From: JAMXLG01 sp963818925
Lineage (GTDB): Bacteria; Vulcanimicrobiota; Vulcanimicrobiia; Vulcanimicrobiales; Vulcanimicrobiaceae
NCBI GenBank assembly: GCA_963818925.1
Contig: CAWFTN010000001.1
Coordinates: 1,488,001-1,552,000, forward strand
Length of the DNA stretch: 64,000 bases
Direction: 5' to 3'
The position numbers and the translations under genes were made by a program. The notes under the pieces are model-generated. The model was not told the origin of the DNA. It searched no databases and worked only from the letters and a program-made list of their open reading frames with translations. Of the stretch, positions 25,154 to 34,839 are shown one piece after another. How positions within the stretch are numbered: the first letter of the stretch is position 1; every line of letters begins with the position of its first letter.

Positions 25154-25965
25154 CGATTTGGTCCATGTTCGCCAGAGCTGATATTCCGCGCGGACGAAGC
25201 TTCGTACTCGAATCCGAGCTTCGGAAAGCCATTGCGCGGCGACGGTTCGAACTGCACTACCAGCCCATCGTGGATACCGTGAGCGGTCAAGCCGTTGCAC
25301 TAGAGGCGTTAGTTCGTTGGCGCGACCCGATTCGCGGATTGATGCTGCCCGAAACGTTTATCGGCGTTGCGGAAGAGAGCGGATTGATCGACGCGATCGG
25401 ACTGTTGATTCTGGAAGACGCGTGCCGGGAAGCGCGGCGCTGGCACGATCGCGGTTACGAGATACCGGTCTCCATCAATGTTTCGGTACGTCAGCTCGAT
25501 CGCCGCTCGTTCGTCGATAGCGTCCACCGCGCATTGGCCATGAGCGGCCTTCCGCCGACGTCGCTCTGGATTGAAATTACCGAGACCTGCATCATGCGCG
25601 ATATCGACGCAATGATCGCGATGGTTGTCGCGCTGCGCCGCGAGGGCGTGAAGATTGTGATCGACGACTTCGGCACGGGTTACAGCACGCTAGGCCGTAT
25701 AAAAGCGTTCCCGGCGGATACCTTGAAGATCGACCGCTGTTTCGTCAAAGATCTTCCGGGCGGAGACGTCGATAGAGCCGTCGTCTCGGCAATCGTGACC
25801 ATCGCGTCGAGTTGTAACATGGCGATCGTCGCCGAAGGGGTCGAGCATCCGAACCAAGTCCAGGTTCTCCAAGAACTCGGCTGCGATCTGATGCAAGGCT
25901 TTCTGTTTGACCGTCCCACGCGCACGCAGATGATCGATTTCGCGGCGTTGTCGAAGTCGTTCTAA
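25150..25965 (+). CDS. stand-alone EAL c-di-GMP phosphodiesterase
   Basis: A 271-residue single EAL domain with all key motifs: EALVRW (metal Glu), NVSVRQ, EITE, DDFGTGYS (the DDFGTG loop), LKID and AEGVE. It should hydrolyse c-di-GMP to pGpG. No sensor domain is attached, so control must come from a partner. The ATGA overlap with the TPR-like gene points to that protein. The gene is convergent with rpoC. Confidence 0.92.
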   Translation: MTIWSMFARADIPRGRSFVLESELRKAIARRRFELHYQPIVDTVSGQAVALEALVRWRDPIRGLMLPETFIGVAEESGLIDAIGLLILEDACREARRWHDRGYEIPVSINVSVRQLDRRSFVDSVHRALAMSGLPPTSLWIEITETCIMRDIDAMIAMVVALRREGVKIVIDDFGTGYSTLGRIKAFPADTLKIDRCFVKDLPGGDVDRAVVSAIVTIASSCNMAIVAEGVEHPNQVQVLQELGCDLMQGFLFDRPTRTQMIDFAALSKSF

Positions 25966-25990
25966 CCCAATCATCAGGTCGGAAGATTTC

Positions 25991-26028
25991 GAAAAAGAAA
26001 AAGGCCCGGCAGATTTCTGCCGGGCCTT
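25991..26028 (-). terminator. rho-independent terminator of rpoC
   Basis: A perfect 13-bp stem, AAGGCCCGGCAGA (26001-26013) and its complement (26016-26028). On the minus strand it is followed by TTTCTTTTTC. It lies 19 bases after the rpoC stop and may also stop the convergent EAL transcript. Confidence 0.93.
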
Positions 26029-26046
26029 GCATCACGCTGGTAGCGA

Positions 26047-29000
26047 TTAGAGATCTTCGGGGTTGATGCCCTTGATCCGGTCGTACTGCGTCTTTTTCGG
26101 TGCAGCGTGCACGGCGGCGTGTTCTTCGTATTCGCCTTCGTACTGCACCGTCAACGGTTCGCGATTGCGTTCGTACGCGCTCACGAGACGGCTCATGCCG
26201 TCGCCGTTGCCGCCCATCACTTCAGCGAGTGCGGCTTCGTCTGCAGTCATGCCGGCATACGCCATCTCGAACTGCTGACGCGGACGTCCTTCGTCGTCGA
26301 CGTCCTGACCTTCGGGTTGGATATCGATGTTGCGATAACGCGACATACCGGTACCCGCCGGGATCAGTTTGCCGATGATGACGTTCTCCTTGAGACCGAG
26401 CAACGGATCGTACTTGCCCTTGATGGCGGCATCCGTGAGGACGCGCGTGGTCTCTTGGAATGACGCCGCCGAGAGGAACGATTCCGTTGCGAGCGACGCC
26501 TTCGTCACACCGAGCAGCACCGGCGTTGCCGTGGCCTCTTCGAGGTTCTCGGACTTCGCACGATCGTTTGCTTCGTGGAAGGCCGCCGCTTCGACGACCT
26601 GACCCGGAAGCATCAGCGTGTCGCCGCCTTCGACGACCTTCACCTTACGCATCATCGCGCGGACGATGACTTCAACGTGCTTATCGTTGATGTCGACGCC
26701 TTGCGAACGGTAGACCTTCTGCACTTCCCGAACCATGTAGTTCTGGAGCGCGGTCTCGCCTTTGATGCGCAGGATGTCGTGCGGGTTGAGCGAGCCTTCG
26801 TTGAGCTGATCGCCCGCTTCGACTTTCTGACCGTCTTGAACGGCGAGATGCGTGCCGTGCGGGATATCGTACTCGTGCTCTTCACCCGTCTCGTCGACGA
26901 TGTTGATGACACGACGGCTCTTATCTTCACCGAACTTCACCTGACCGGCGACTTCGGTGATGACCGCTTGACCCTTGGGCTTGCGCGCTTCGAAGATTTC
27001 TTCGACACGCGGGAGACCCGTGATGATGTCTTCAGTTGCAACACCGCCGGTGTGGAAGGTACGCAACGTGAGCTGCGTGCCGGGTTCACCGATGGATTGC
27101 GCCGCGATGATGCCGACCGCCGTACCGATGTCCGCGCGGTTACCGGTTGCGAGATCGCGACCATAACACGTCGAGCAGACGCCGTACTTCGATTGACACG
27201 CGAGCACCGAACGGATCTTGACCGTACCGATGCCTGCGTCGACGATCGCCTTGGCTTTCTCTTCGTCGATCTCTTCACCGCGCGCGACGATGCCTTGGAC
27301 GTCGTCGACCGAGCGGCGACCGATGATACGGTCGATCAGCGGTTCGATGACTTCCTTGCCCACGCGGATGTCGGAAACGGTGATGCCGTTTGCCGTTCCG
27401 CAATCGTCTTCGCGGATGATGACGTCTTGTGCGACGTCAACGAGACGGCGAGTGAGGTAACCCGAGTCGGCCGTACGGAGTGCCGTATCGGCGAGACCCT
27501 TACGCGCGCCGTGCGTCGAGATGAAGTACTCGAGAACGGTGAGGCCTTCTTTGAGCGACGCCTTGACCGGAATCTCGAGGATTCGGCCGGAGGGGTCGGA
27601 CATGAGACCGCGCATACCGCCGAGCTGCTTGACCTGCGCGATCGAACCACGAGCACCCGAAGTTGCCATCATGAAGACGGGATTGAGCGGGTTTTGCGCG
27701 GCTTGCATCGCGCCGGTGACAGCGTCGCCGGCCTTTGACCAGATTTCGATCGTCTTGTTGTAGCGTTCGTCGTCAGAGATGAAGCCCTGGTCGAACAGAC
27801 GGTGCAACTCGTCGACTTCGTTTTGCGCCTTCTCGAGAATGTCGTGCTTGGCTTGCGGAACGATGATGTCGGAAATCGACACGGTCGTACCGGAGAGCGT
27901 CGCGTAGTGGAAACCGAGTTCCTTGATCGCGTCGAGGAAGCGCGCCGTTTCCGCGTTACCGTACTTGCGATAGCAATCGGTAATCGTCTTCTTCAGCGTG
28001 CCCTTGTCCATCGTCCGGTTGACGAACTCTTTCTTCCACGAGAGCGGGAATGCCATGTTGAAAATGGTACGCCCGATCGTGGTTTTGATCAGCTCGCCCT
28101 TCCAACGAACGTACACCCACTCTTGCAGTTTGACGTTACCTGTTTCGAACGCCATGACTGCTTCTTTGGGATCGTAGAACGTTGGAATTGCACCCGGCGC
28201 ATCCGCCGCCGGCGCATCTTTCTTCACCGCACGAACGGTGTTATCGAAGTCTTCGGTGACTTCGGCCTTGGCCGGGCCGCTGTACTCGTCGCGTTGGAAC
28301 GTGAGGTAGTACAGACCCAAAACCATGTCTTGCGTCGGAATCGAAACCGGGTTGCCGTATGCGGGCAACAGGATGTTGTTCGAGGACAACATCAGGATGC
28401 GCGCTTCCGCTTGCGCACCGGCGCTCAGCGGCAAGTGCACCGCCATCTGGTCGCCGTCGAAGTCGGCGTTGTACGGCGTACACACGAGCGGGTGAAGGTG
28501 AATCGCTTTACCTTCGACCAGCACCGGTTCGAACGCCTGAATGCCGAGACGATGGAGGGTGGGTGCGCGGTTGAGCAGCACCGGATGCTCTTTGATGACC
28601 TCTTCGAGCACATCCCAGACTTCCGGACGCACGCGCTCGACCATACGCTTCGCGCTCTTGATGTTGTGCGCGAGCGCGCGATCGACGAGCTTCTTCATTA
28701 CGAACGGCTTGAAGAGCTCGAGCGCCATTTCTTTCGGCAGACCGCACTGATGCAATTTCAGTGACGGACCGACGACGATAACCGAACGTCCCGAGTAGTC
28801 GACGCGCTTACCGAGCAGGTTCTGGCGGAAGCGGCCTTGCTTACCCTTGAGGATGTCGGAGAGCGACTTCAGCGGACGGTTGTTCGGACCGGTGACCGGA
28901 CGGCCGCGACGGCCGTTGTCGATTAGCGCGTCGACCGCTTCCTGAAGCATGCGCTTTTCGTTCTTGATGATAATTTCGGGAGCGTTCAATTCCAACAAGC

Positions 29001-29814
29001 GCTTCAAGCGATTGTTGCGGTTGATGACGCGGCGATAAAGATCGTTCAAGTCGGACGTCGCGAAACGTCCGCCGTCGAGTTGCACCATCGGACGCAGTTC
29101 GGGCGCAATGACCGGCACCGCGGAGAGAATCATCCACTCCGGACGATTGCCGCTTGCGAGGAACGCTTCGACGACTTCGAGACGCTTGATCGCCTTGAGG
29201 CGCTTCTGTCCCGACGTCTCTTTGAATTCCTTACGAAGATCGTCTTGGATCTTCTTCAGGTTCAAATCGCGCAGCAGTTCGCGGATCGCTTCCGCGCCCA
29301 TGCCGGCTTTGAAGTTCGCGCCGTACTTGTCACGCGCTTCGCGATACTTCTGCTCGGAGAGCACTTCGCGCTTCGTGAGCGGAGTGTTGCCCGGATCGAT
29401 GACGACGTACGCCGCAAAGTAGATAACTTTTTCGAGTTGACGCGGCGACATGTCGAGCAGAATGCCGATGCGTGACGGCACGCCCTTGAGATACCAAATG
29501 TGTGAAACGGGCGTAGCGAGCTCGATATGGCCCATACGCTCGCGGCGCACCTTCGCGCGCGTGATCTCGACGCCGCAGCGGTCGCAGATCATGCCCTTGA
29601 AACGGATGCGCTTATACTTACCGCAATGACATTCCCAGTCTTTGGTCGGGCCGAAGATCTTTTCGCAGAACAGCCCGTCGCGTTCGGGCTTCAGCGTGCG
29701 GTAGTTGATCGTCTCCGGCTTTTTGACTTCGCCGAACGACCATGCACGGATCTGCTCGGGCGAAGCCAACCCGATGCGCATGGCATCGAAGTTATTGACG
29801 TCAATGAGATTCAA
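26047..29814 (-). CDS. rpoC: DNA-directed RNA polymerase subunit beta'
   Basis: A 1255-residue catalytic subunit. The N-terminal zinc ribbon is CHCGKYKRIRFKGMICDRCG, the active-site magnesium loop is NADFDGDQM, and the second zinc site includes CQSKYGVCSTCYG. Length and motifs are normal. The apparent start is TTG at 29814 with GGAG 11 bases upstream. It is not next to rpoB, which lies 9.9 kb away on the same strand. It has its own promoter (29971-30000) and terminator, so it forms a single-gene unit. This departs from the near-universal rpoBC operon. Confidence 0.98.
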   Translation of the reverse strand: MNLIDVNNFDAMRIGLASPEQIRAWSFGEVKKPETINYRTLKPERDGLFCEKIFGPTKDWECHCGKYKRIRFKGMICDRCGVEITRAKVRRERMGHIELATPVSHIWYLKGVPSRIGILLDMSPRQLEKVIYFAAYVVIDPGNTPLTKREVLSEQKYREARDKYGANFKAGMGAEAIRELLRDLNLKKIQDDLRKEFKETSGQKRLKAIKRLEVVEAFLASGNRPEWMILSAVPVIAPELRPMVQLDGGRFATSDLNDLYRRVINRNNRLKRLLELNAPEIIIKNEKRMLQEAVDALIDNGRRGRPVTGPNNRPLKSLSDILKGKQGRFRQNLLGKRVDYSGRSVIVVGPSLKLHQCGLPKEMALELFKPFVMKKLVDRALAHNIKSAKRMVERVRPEVWDVLEEVIKEHPVLLNRAPTLHRLGIQAFEPVLVEGKAIHLHPLVCTPYNADFDGDQMAVHLPLSAGAQAEARILMLSSNNILLPAYGNPVSIPTQDMVLGLYYLTFQRDEYSGPAKAEVTEDFDNTVRAVKKDAPAADAPGAIPTFYDPKEAVMAFETGNVKLQEWVYVRWKGELIKTTIGRTIFNMAFPLSWKKEFVNRTMDKGTLKKTITDCYRKYGNAETARFLDAIKELGFHYATLSGTTVSISDIIVPQAKHDILEKAQNEVDELHRLFDQGFISDDERYNKTIEIWSKAGDAVTGAMQAAQNPLNPVFMMATSGARGSIAQVKQLGGMRGLMSDPSGRILEIPVKASLKEGLTVLEYFISTHGARKGLADTALRTADSGYLTRRLVDVAQDVIIREDDCGTANGITVSDIRVGKEVIEPLIDRIIGRRSVDDVQGIVARGEEIDEEKAKAIVDAGIGTVKIRSVLACQSKYGVCSTCYGRDLATGNRADIGTAVGIIAAQSIGEPGTQLTLRTFHTGGVATEDIITGLPRVEEIFEARKPKGQAVITEVAGQVKFGEDKSRRVINIVDETGEEHEYDIPHGTHLAVQDGQKVEAGDQLNEGSLNPHDILRIKGETALQNYMVREVQKVYRSQGVDINDKHVEVIVRAMMRKVKVVEGGDTLMLPGQVVEAAAFHEANDRAKSENLEEATATPVLLGVTKASLATESFLSAASFQETTRVLTDAAIKGKYDPLLGLKENVIIGKLIPAGTGMSRYRNIDIQPEGQDVDDEGRPRQQFEMAYAGMTADEAALAEVMGGNGDGMSRLVSAYERNREPLTVQYEGEYEEHAAVHAAPKKTQYDRIKGINPEDL

Positions 29815-29970
29815 GTTGGAGGAAACTCCGGTGTTTAATGCCGCCGGGCGTTGCCTACGCAGGGTTTCCGCAACTCACGTTTTCTCGTAAGGGGACCCAC
29901 CGTCGCTCCGCCGGTTGAACCTAGCGGCCGCCGCTCGTCAGAGGCAGCGCCGGCTCGGGCACAGACAGTA

Positions 29971-30000
29971 AGTATATCACGAGAGCCATGGTCGCCTCAA
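29971..30000 (-). promoter_or_regulatory. rpoC promoter
   Basis: On the minus strand: TTGAGG (30000-29995), an 18-bp spacer, TATACT (29976-29971). Transcription would start near 29963 and leave a leader of about 150 bases before the rpoC start. The -35 lies close to the divergent F420-type gene. Confidence 0.7.
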
Positions 30001-30036
30001 GCGAAGCCCGCCCCGCCAGGCGGGTACAAACGTCGC

Positions 30037-30570
30037 ATGGCTATGACGATTGGGATCATCGGAGCGGATGACCGGGCGGTCACCATCGGCCGCATGCTTC
30101 AGGGGTGCGGACACCAGATCAGCTTTAGCGACCCTCGCCGGCCGGACGCAGCCGAGAAGGCGGTTGAAGCGATCGGCGGCGATGCCAAAGCCTGCTCGAC
30201 CTACGACCAAGCGTTATCGAGCGACGCTTTGGTTTTCACCGTCCATTGGGAGGACCTCGACGACTGCCTTCGCTCGCTCGGCGACTATAAGGACGGCGTC
30301 GTCATTGACGCGACGCGCCCGCCCGAACTCGAAGAGGGCACCAGCGGCGCCGAGATCTTGGCGAAGAAACTCGACAATCGCCACGTCGTCAAAGCGTTCG
30401 TCGACGTGACCAATCCACACGAACCGATTCTCGTCGCCGGCGACGACCCTGAAGCGCGCAGCACCGTTGAGCAAATAATCGGAGCGTGCGGACGCCGGTA
30501 CGAAGACGCCGGACCACTCGCAAATGCGGCAAAGATCGAAAAGGAACACGCCGGCAAACAGCCGCTGTAG
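30037..30570 (+). CDS. NADPH:F420 oxidoreductase-like NAD(P)-binding protein
   Basis: A 177-residue Rossmann-fold protein. TIGIIGADDRAVTIGRML is a variant of the dinucleotide-binding GxGxxG loop, and HVVKAFVDVTNPHEP and LVAGDDPEARSTVEQII fit the F420-dependent NADP reductase family (the NAD-binding part of the coenzyme-F420 NADP oxidoreductase fold). It is shorter than typical enzymes (about 210-230 residues) and its glycine loop is altered (GADDRA), so catalytic function is uncertain. I start at the ATG at 30037; 30043 is possible. It is divergent from rpoC. Confidence 0.68.
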   Translation: MAMTIGIIGADDRAVTIGRMLQGCGHQISFSDPRRPDAAEKAVEAIGGDAKACSTYDQALSSDALVFTVHWEDLDDCLRSLGDYKDGVVIDATRPPELEEGTSGAEILAKKLDNRHVVKAFVDVTNPHEPILVAGDDPEARSTVEQIIGACGRRYEDAGPLANAAKIEKEHAGKQPL

Positions 30571-30727
30571 AGAGTAGCACGCGGCCGCGGCGTCGCGCCG
30601 TTTCTAAATCGCCGTCGCACTGAATGCGGCCGATCGGCGACGCGCCGGCAACGGTGCCGCGAATGCGGCAAAGCAGCGACAGGGCGAGCGCAATTGCTTG
30701 CAGCGGCAGACGACTAAGTCACAGTGG

Positions 30728-31189
30728 CTACTTTCTCGGGATTTGTTCGTAGATGTCGTCGAGATCTTCCATTGTGTTTAGCGTTACGGCGTCGGTGATA
30801 TCGGCATTTTTTATCCCCGATTTATCGCGCATCTTCGCGGCCTTGTCATCGGCATGATTGTAGCCGCGCACGGCCTCATTGTGCTTCGCGATGCGATCCG
30901 AGGAAATCGAACCGCCATTTTGCGCGATCACCCATTCTTCAAATTGCATGTATCTCGGATGCTGGGAGCGTACGTAATCGATCGTTTTCTGACGATCGAG
31001 GCCGAGATCGTTCAACGTCATCTGATCGAACCCCGAACCGCACTCATCGTAATCCTCGGGAAGTAAACCGGCGGCGGCAAGCGAGAGCTTGAGCCACAGA
31101 CGCGGAAGGTGAATCGCTCCAAGCGGACCTGCGGTATCGGAGCTAAGCGCGGGCACAACCTTTTGACCTGAAGTGGCCGAGGTCGACAT
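30728..31189 (-). CDS. DUF5069-domain protein
   Basis: The segment LPRLWLKLSLAAAGLLPEDY followed by GSGFDQMTLNDLGLD matches the conserved opening of DUF5069, and FEEWVIAQNG fits its later conserved Trp. The product is 153 residues, soluble and of unknown function. GGAGG lies 6 bases before the ATG. It follows the dehydrogenase gene by 15 bases on the same strand, so the two form an operon. The 157 bases between it and the convergent F420-type gene hold nothing I recognise. Confidence 0.75.
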   Translation of the reverse strand: MSTSATSGQKVVPALSSDTAGPLGAIHLPRLWLKLSLAAAGLLPEDYDECGSGFDQMTLNDLGLDRQKTIDYVRSQHPRYMQFEEWVIAQNGGSISSDRIAKHNEAVRGYNHADDKAAKMRDKSGIKNADITDAVTLNTMEDLDDIYEQIPRK

Positions 31190-31204
31190 AATTGTCCTCC
31201 AGAG

Positions 31205-32125
31205 TTAGGCGTGAGTTTTTTCCGGTAATCGTTGCGCGTGGCGAGGAAGGAACGTCAGCTCAGCGACGCCGGACTTATCCAATCCGCCGAAACCAAGAGA
31301 CTTCATCACCTCATATTGTTCGTAGGTCGCGCGGGCGAGGGGAAGAGCGAGATCCTGTTCGCGCGCGAGCGAAAGCGCGATACCCGAGTCCTTCGCTGCG
31401 TGCTCGGCGGAGAAGTACACGTCATGTTCGCGGTTTTGCATGTCGGCGCCGTCGGTTTCGAGCACGCGAGAATTGGCGCCCGTTTGCGAAAAGACTTCGC
31501 GCAGCATTTCAAGATCCAGTCCTAGCGCATCGCCCAAACCGAGCCCCTCCGCAAGACCGGCCGTGTTGATATTCATCACCATATTGACAAGCGCTTTCAC
31601 TTGCGCGGCGCGACCCGCTTCACCGACATAGCGTAGCGACGAACTGAGCTTCTTCAACATGGGTTCGGTCTCGGCGAAGACCTCCGGCCTTCCGCCGACC
31701 ATCAGGTAGAGCGTGCCGTTGCGCGCTTGAGGAATCGAACTTGCCATACATGCTTCAAGCGAACGCGCGCCGGCGCGTTCGCTTCGCGCTTGCACCTCGA
31801 CGTGCACGTTCGGCGAAACCGTGGCACAGTTGACGAAAATCTTGCCCTTCGCGCCGTTGAGCAGCGAATCGCCGCTGTTCTCTGCGAAGATCCGGTACAT
31901 CGCGTCGTCGTCGCTGACTACGGTGATAATGACATCCGCTTCGCTCGTGACCTCGCTTAGCGTCGAGGCCACCTTCGCGCCGATGTCTTTAGCGATTGCT
32001 TCCGCCGCGGGGCGATATGTGTCGTAGACGACGGTGACCGGATAACCGACGTCCTTCAAACGTAACGCCATGTTGCCGCCCATGCGGCCGGTTCCGACGA
32101 TTCCGATTCGAGGAAGACTACTCAT
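31205..32125 (-). CDS. 3-hydroxyisobutyrate dehydrogenase-family oxidoreductase
   Basis: The 306 residues include an N-terminal NAD(P)-binding motif GIVGTGRMGGNMALRL, a substrate-loop region (EACMASSIPQARNGTLYLMVGG, split here into its recognisable parts EACMASS and GTLYLMVGG) and the catalytic-Lys segment KALVNMVMNIN. The family oxidises beta-hydroxyacids (3-hydroxyisobutyrate, tartronate semialdehyde, 2-methyl-branched acids). The canonical DAPVSGG is replaced by EACMASS, so the substrate cannot be assigned. It is first in an operon with the DUF5069 gene and divergent from a TonB receptor. Confidence 0.88.
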   Translation of the reverse strand: MSSLPRIGIVGTGRMGGNMALRLKDVGYPVTVVYDTYRPAAEAIAKDIGAKVASTLSEVTSEADVIITVVSDDDAMYRIFAENSGDSLLNGAKGKIFVNCATVSPNVHVEVQARSERAGARSLEACMASSIPQARNGTLYLMVGGRPEVFAETEPMLKKLSSSLRYVGEAGRAAQVKALVNMVMNINTAGLAEGLGLGDALGLDLEMLREVFSQTGANSRVLETDGADMQNREHDVYFSAEHAAKDSGIALSLAREQDLALPLARATYEQYEVMKSLGFGGLDKSGVAELTFLPRHAQRLPEKTHA

Positions 32126-32322
32126 TCTTGCCCGCCTGGTTGAAAGAACGTGATCTTATACGAATGCAACACACCCGCGATCTGGGCCTTTTCCGATGCT
32201 AGCGCATGATTCATCGCGGACGCTAGAGCGGCGCGGCGCGGCGCTGGACGCGGGTGCTGACGCACTGTCGGAGCGCGGTCTGCAGCGGTACGCGCGGGCC
32301 GGCGTGGAATGACCTAAGCACT

Positions 32323-34317
32323 TTGCACGAGCTTCTGTTCATTTTCGTTCTCGCGCAGGCTCTCGTTGCATCACCGACGCCTTCGCCGAGCCCGACACCC
32401 TCGACGCCGCCGCTGATCGGAAGCGTGAGCATCGCAACCGGCTCGCTTGAAACACTGCATCGCCTGCCGCTTCCGGCATCTCTGTTGACGGCGGAACAGA
32501 TTCAAGCAAATCCCGCGATCACGAGCGACCAACTGTTGCGCGCACTACCGGGATACGATCATACGCGCAGCAACAGCGCCTTCACGAACTACGGTCAACT
32601 GCGCGCATCGTTTTCCGGAGCGGGAAACGATCGCGGACTCGTGCTCGTCGACAACATCTTCGCGCAGGATGCGTTCGGCGGGCAGATCGATTGGGCCGCA
32701 TATCCCGCGAATGATATTACGCGCGCGGAGTTATTGCGCGGCCCCGGGTCGGCGCTGTACGGATCGGGCGCGGTCGGCGGGGTGCTCTCGCTGGGAACCT
32801 ACGCACCGACGACGCAGCCGAACGGTCCCGCCAGCGGCACGCTCGAGATTCTTCCGGGAACGAACGCATACCTCAACGAGCACCTGCAAACGACGACCCC
32901 CATCACGTCGAAGTTTTCGACGTCGCTCTCGGCGTCCGATCAGCAGCTCTCGTACTCCGCGCTTGCACCGGGATATCAAGCGCCGATCGACACCAACGCC
33001 TTCGCGCGATCCAAGATGGTGTCTCTGAAATTCCGCTATGCACCCGACGCGAGCACGACGATCGACTACGGATACCGCGGTGCCTGGGATTATCAGCAGT
33101 ACGGACGTCCGAACTATGACTTCTGGCGCGATTTCATTCAGAACGCCCTTGCGTTCGCGCATAAGTGGACGCATGCATCGGTGTCGGTCACCGGGTACGT
33201 GCGCAACACGTTCGTCACGAACCGCGCCGATAAGTCGTCATCACCGGGATCGCTGCTCTACACGCAGTACGTTCCGACACATGAGAGCGGCGTGATTGCC
33301 GATTGGATCGTCGATAGTCCGAATTCGACCTTCGAGATTCGTGGCGACGGACGGTTCGTCGGCGGCGTGAGCCGCCAACTCAACGCCGCGAACATTCAAA
33401 CCGCAAACGGCAGCGGCGTGCAGCAAATCTCCGATATTGCCGTGCAGAACACATGGCGCTTCAATCGCGCCGAAGCCGTTGCGGGGCTTGCGGCAACCTC
33501 GATCTTCTTGCCGAACGCCAGTCTCACCAGCAACGGGACGATAAGGACGATTGCGCCGCGCACCGATCGCGCGCTTTCGCCGCGCATTGCCGTCCGATAC
33601 GATTTGGCGCCGCACCTTGCGTTTCGCGCATCGGGCGGCTCCGGGCTTCGCGCGCCGTATCTCAACGAACTCGTGCGAGGCTACGTGATCGGACCGACAT
33701 CGTACGTGCCGAATCCGAATCTCGTCCCGGAGCGAACGTATTCGCAAACGGCCGGGTTCGATTGGACCAACCAGCACTCCGAATTTGCCGCCGACTATAT
33801 TCAAACGTTCGTCAGCGATGCGATCTCGTTTCGGACGATCGACCCGACACACCAAATGCGCAGCAATTTCGCGCATGCGGAAACGAACGGCGTAACGGCA
33901 AGCTACACCGAACGCATCGGAACCTGTTCGACGCTCAGCGTGTGGGGAACGCAACAGAATTCGCGCGTGACCGGCGGCTCTGCGGCAATCGGAAAGCAGC
34001 TGCCCTACGTCCCTGAAGGGTCCGCGTACGCGGGATACAGCACGCTCCTCGGAACGACGCGCGTCGGAGTGAACGTGTCATACATCGGTCAAACGTATGC
34101 CGATGATCTTAATCTCGAACCGCTCGGCACAGCCGTAACCGCCGGACTCTTTGCGAGCGTTCCGGTCGCGGCCGGCGTGCGGCTCGTCTTGCAAGGCGAT
34201 AACGTGACGGACGCACGATACCTCTCGAGCATCGATCGATTTGCGCCCCCTTCGGTAATTTCGCTCGGGCTACAGCTCCCGGTGAACAAACAGGCCCCGG
34301 CTAGTTGTCCAGGGTGA
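32323..34317 (+). CDS. TonB-dependent receptor
   Basis: A signal-like N-terminus (HELLFIFVLAQALVA) precedes a Pro/Ser-rich spacer and a plug domain (DQLLRALPGYD, then RAELLRGPGSALYGSGAVGG, the typical plug end). A beta barrel of about 500 residues follows, ending VISLGLQLPV. The best start is TTG at 32323, since it leads directly into the signal peptide; an ATG at 32254 would put 23 non-signal residues first. The substrate is unknown, and no riboswitch or Fur-like site is evident in the 197-base upstream gap. It lies between rpoC and rpoB. Confidence 0.87.
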   Translation: MHELLFIFVLAQALVASPTPSPSPTPSTPPLIGSVSIATGSLETLHRLPLPASLLTAEQIQANPAITSDQLLRALPGYDHTRSNSAFTNYGQLRASFSGAGNDRGLVLVDNIFAQDAFGGQIDWAAYPANDITRAELLRGPGSALYGSGAVGGVLSLGTYAPTTQPNGPASGTLEILPGTNAYLNEHLQTTTPITSKFSTSLSASDQQLSYSALAPGYQAPIDTNAFARSKMVSLKFRYAPDASTTIDYGYRGAWDYQQYGRPNYDFWRDFIQNALAFAHKWTHASVSVTGYVRNTFVTNRADKSSSPGSLLYTQYVPTHESGVIADWIVDSPNSTFEIRGDGRFVGGVSRQLNAANIQTANGSGVQQISDIAVQNTWRFNRAEAVAGLAATSIFLPNASLTSNGTIRTIAPRTDRALSPRIAVRYDLAPHLAFRASGGSGLRAPYLNELVRGYVIGPTSYVPNPNLVPERTYSQTAGFDWTNQHSEFAADYIQTFVSDAISFRTIDPTHQMRSNFAHAETNGVTASYTERIGTCSTLSVWGTQQNSRVTGGSAAIGKQLPYVPEGSAYAGYSTLLGTTRVGVNVSYIGQTYADDLNLEPLGTAVTAGLFASVPVAAGVRLVLQGDNVTDARYLSSIDRFAPPSVISLGLQLPVNKQAPASCPG

Positions 34318-34368
34318 CGGAATCGCGGCGAGTTACGTTTCCCAGTAATGGAGGGCAATACAACTCGC

Positions 34369-34839
34369 ATGAACATCAGGCAAGCACTCGCGTCGCTGGC
34401 TTTGACGGGAACGATCGCGCTCGCGCTTCCCGCAGCACCGGCGCACGCCGACGGAGCAGCGAGCACGCGGAATTTGATTCTGCTCGGCGGCGCCGCGGCT
34501 ACCTACTTGGTCATTCAGCACAACCGGAAAGTTCACGAGAAGTACGCGGAATACGACCACCGTCAGGCTGCGCTCTCGCAAGAGAACCACGATGCGTGGG
34601 CAGCGTACCATCAAGAGCAACAGGCGTACGCTCAGGAAGTGCAAGTCAATCAGGAGCTTAAGAAAGAGGTCGCCTACCAGCATCGCGTCGTCGAGCAGCA
34701 GCGCCACGAGCTCGCGTCACTCGGCTCACACACCGGATTCGTCCGTTCGACGCGACAGCGGGTCGCGCAACGTTCGAACGCACATCGAAGAGCGAACACG
34801 CGGGTGGCCATGGTCTCATACGGATGGGGCGACATCTAG
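34369..34839 (+). CDS. exported coiled-coil protein
   Basis: The product is 156 residues from the ATG at 34369 (MNIRQALASLAL); an ATG at 34348 would add 7 residues. The signal peptide ends near APAHADG, followed by a short hydrophobic stretch (LILLGGAAATYLVI) and a long Gln/Glu/His-rich coiled coil (HEKYAEYDHRQAALSQENHD and on). The C-terminus is basic. I do not recognise a family; it may be an envelope spacer or membrane-attached protein. It overlaps the following lipoprotein gene by 16 bases. Confidence 0.65.
   Translation: MNIRQALASLALTGTIALALPAAPAHADGAASTRNLILLGGAAATYLVIQHNRKVHEKYAEYDHRQAALSQENHDAWAAYHQEQQAYAQEVQVNQELKKEVAYQHRVVEQQRHELASLGSHTGFVRSTRQRVAQRSNAHRRANTRVAMVSYGWGDI

Noticed and set aside
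26575..27738. A 387-codon open frame on the plus strand opposite rpoC
   Set aside because: Mirror of a highly biased coding strand; no family features, no ribosome site and conserved rpoC motifs on the other strand.
30571..30727. Possible small gene between two convergent genes
   Set aside because: Short frames on both strands lack starts with ribosome sites and look like random GC-rich sequence.
32126..32322. A cobalamin- or iron-type riboswitch before the second TonB receptor
   Set aside because: The gap has a short CTAGCG/CGCTAG repeat but none of the conserved riboswitch core segments.
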